From positions 14,338,401 through 14,402,400 of the forward strand of contig OY755175.1 in the NCBI GenBank assembly GCA_963576735.1: a stretch of DNA of 64,000 nt, in the 5' to 3' direction. Below the pieces are notes generated by a model. It saw only the letters and a list, made by a program, of their open reading frames with translations. It was not told the origin of the DNA and made no database searches. This DNA comes from Bedellia somnulentella. Lineage: Eukaryota; Arthropoda; Insecta; Lepidoptera; Bedelliidae. Made by a program: the position numbers and the translations under genes. Shown here one piece after another: positions 62,801 through 64,000 of the stretch. How positions within the stretch are numbered: position 1 is the first letter of the stretch; each line of letters starts with the position of its first letter.

Positions 62801-63769
62801 ATCATCGGATATTGGACGTCAGGTGACACGAACATCAAGTGGTGCATCTCGACATTATTTTAAAGTTAGACTTCGATTTTAATGTAATTTAAAATAAGTC
62901 CTCTTGACCTTGCGTCATCTCGGATTCACTTATCTCTTTTGTCTTTATTTAATTTTCATATATTTCTTTGCAAAAAAGTTATATGCTGATCAAACTATTT
63001 ACGAGAGTCACAATAAGAGTAACTTTCCTACGCTTTCAACTAGTGAAACGAGAGCCATGAATGCAACAAGAATTTCCTTGAATAGTCCAACCACGTTTCT
63101 CGAGGCTAAGTATGACAAATACGATATCGACCATCTTATCAGGTGGACTTGGCAAGTGACAAGTCAATCACTTACACAAATATTTACAAACCTTTTAAGT
63201 ATAGATAAGGAAAGGCATTGCAATGCAAAGTGAGAGCACGTACAGAATGGTGAGCGGAGTGTAGCGCGATTGGACGCCCGGCATATGTTAATGCTCCATT
63301 AAGATTATACTAATTGAAAGCCAATAAATACAACGGCTATGAATAATAATTTTATTTGACTCTTAAACTGGTTTTAGTTCGCGTGCCATGAATTACCTTC
63401 ACTTGTCTCTGGCTAGCTTACTACGGCTTTTATTCAACTCGAAGAGTTCAATTTGCGAAACGATTTATTTGCGAGACGTATTAATAGTTTAAAGGAACTT
63501 AATAGGTAATTGAATATAGAAAAGGAAATCATCAACATTCTGATCGGTTTATTACTGTTAATTATTCTTTGATACGGATATTACGGATATTTTGTTCGAT
63601 TCTTATTGATGTATTTTCAGTAACCCCAATATTCGAAGGTTGTTGCCACTGTTAGGTTTTGGACTGGCTGTCACATATCGGGCGACACAGTGTAGATATG
63701 CACAAGGTAGACCAATCACTGGTTGAAGGTCGCGGAAAGCCAATGTGTAAGGGTCGCATAGTCCCCTTA

Positions 63770-63889
63770 GCATGAGGCGCGTGAGAGTGATTATGTCATA
63801 TGAGAAGCGAGGTACTGAAAGATTTTGTATGGATTTTCTACCAGTTTCTCACTTCTAATGTGACATACTGGCTCTCACTTTCTTCATGC
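63770..63889. mobile_element. Foldback element with 48-bp imperfect arms
   Basis: Left arm 63770-63817 (gcatgaggcgcgtgagagtg ... gaagcgaggtactg) is the imperfect complement of the right arm 63842-63889 (cagtttctcacttctaatg ... ctcactttcttcatgc), around a 24-base loop. The pairing may extend outward. A single related arm lies at 55795-55870, so this is a dispersed family rather than a chance hairpin. No coding capacity and no target duplication identified. Confidence 0.6.
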
Positions 63890-64000
63890 ATCTCTGGAGC
63901 TGGCCTACATCCAATAGATAACGTCTCTTATCCGAGACGAATGTTGATGAAGAGTTATAAAAATCTTATTTCTGCATAATACTAGGAATAAACTTTCCGC

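Noticed and set aside
62904..63233. 109-codon plus-strand open frame with a hydrophobic start resembling a signal peptide
   Set aside because: Hydrophobic stretch is what AT-rich codons give by chance; no family resemblance downstream and no splice context.

Overview
The window is AT-rich eukaryotic nuclear DNA, most likely from a moth or butterfly. The evidence is (i) an intron-split gene for an LMO4-type LIM-only protein, (ii) several dispersed short retroposons whose heads and tails look like common lepidopteran families, and (iii) a LINE 3' end with the 'ctggaagagatcgct' / 'aataaagag' wording typical of Lepidoptera. The order-level call is inference; the species cannot be read from the sequence.

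Only one protein-coding gene can be supported. It lies on the minus strand, with three coding exons at 21634-21923 (start ATG 21921-21923), 3995-4150 and 3556-3691 (stop TGA 3556-3558). Splice sites are canonical, codon phases match across both junctions, and the joined product is 193 residues with two complete LIM zinc-binding domains and a basic GRP-containing tail. A 17.5-kb intron separates LIM1 from LIM2 and a 303-bp intron splits LIM2. The first coding exon is preceded by a splice acceptor at 21995-21996, so at least one more 5' exon lies upstream, either somewhere in 22-64 kb or beyond the window. The remaining 42 kb is therefore either a long first intron or 5' flank.

Non-coding layout. 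1-3.5 kb: 3' flank with LINE tails and two SINE copies. 4-21.6 kb: the large intron, mostly unique AT-rich sequence with GC-richer islands (possible enhancers), one foldback MITE, two tRNA-like sequences and a few retroposons. 22-24.1 kb: GC-richer, repeat-poor DNA next to the first coding exon. 24-64 kb: upstream DNA increasingly full of short retroposons, densest at 40-60 kb.

The dominant repeat, called SINE-A here, is about 245 bp long and present in about 21 whole or partial copies. It has a fixed 5' head, a (TATG)n tail and target-site duplications. Its last ~45 bases match the 3' end of a degraded non-LTR retrotransposon also present (52106-52483; 13257-13428), so the window holds both a short parasite and a relic of its probable LINE driver. 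A second family (SINE-B) has a tRNA-like head and a palindrome-rich body. A third (SINE-C, 31183-31400) is a tRNA-headed SINE with a 10-bp target duplication. Two copies of a foldback MITE with 3-bp target duplications and one other foldback element complete the set. No CRISPR array, rRNA gene or prokaryotic feature is present. No clearly undescribed biological system is visible; the most informative novelty is the retroposon community and its insertion history.
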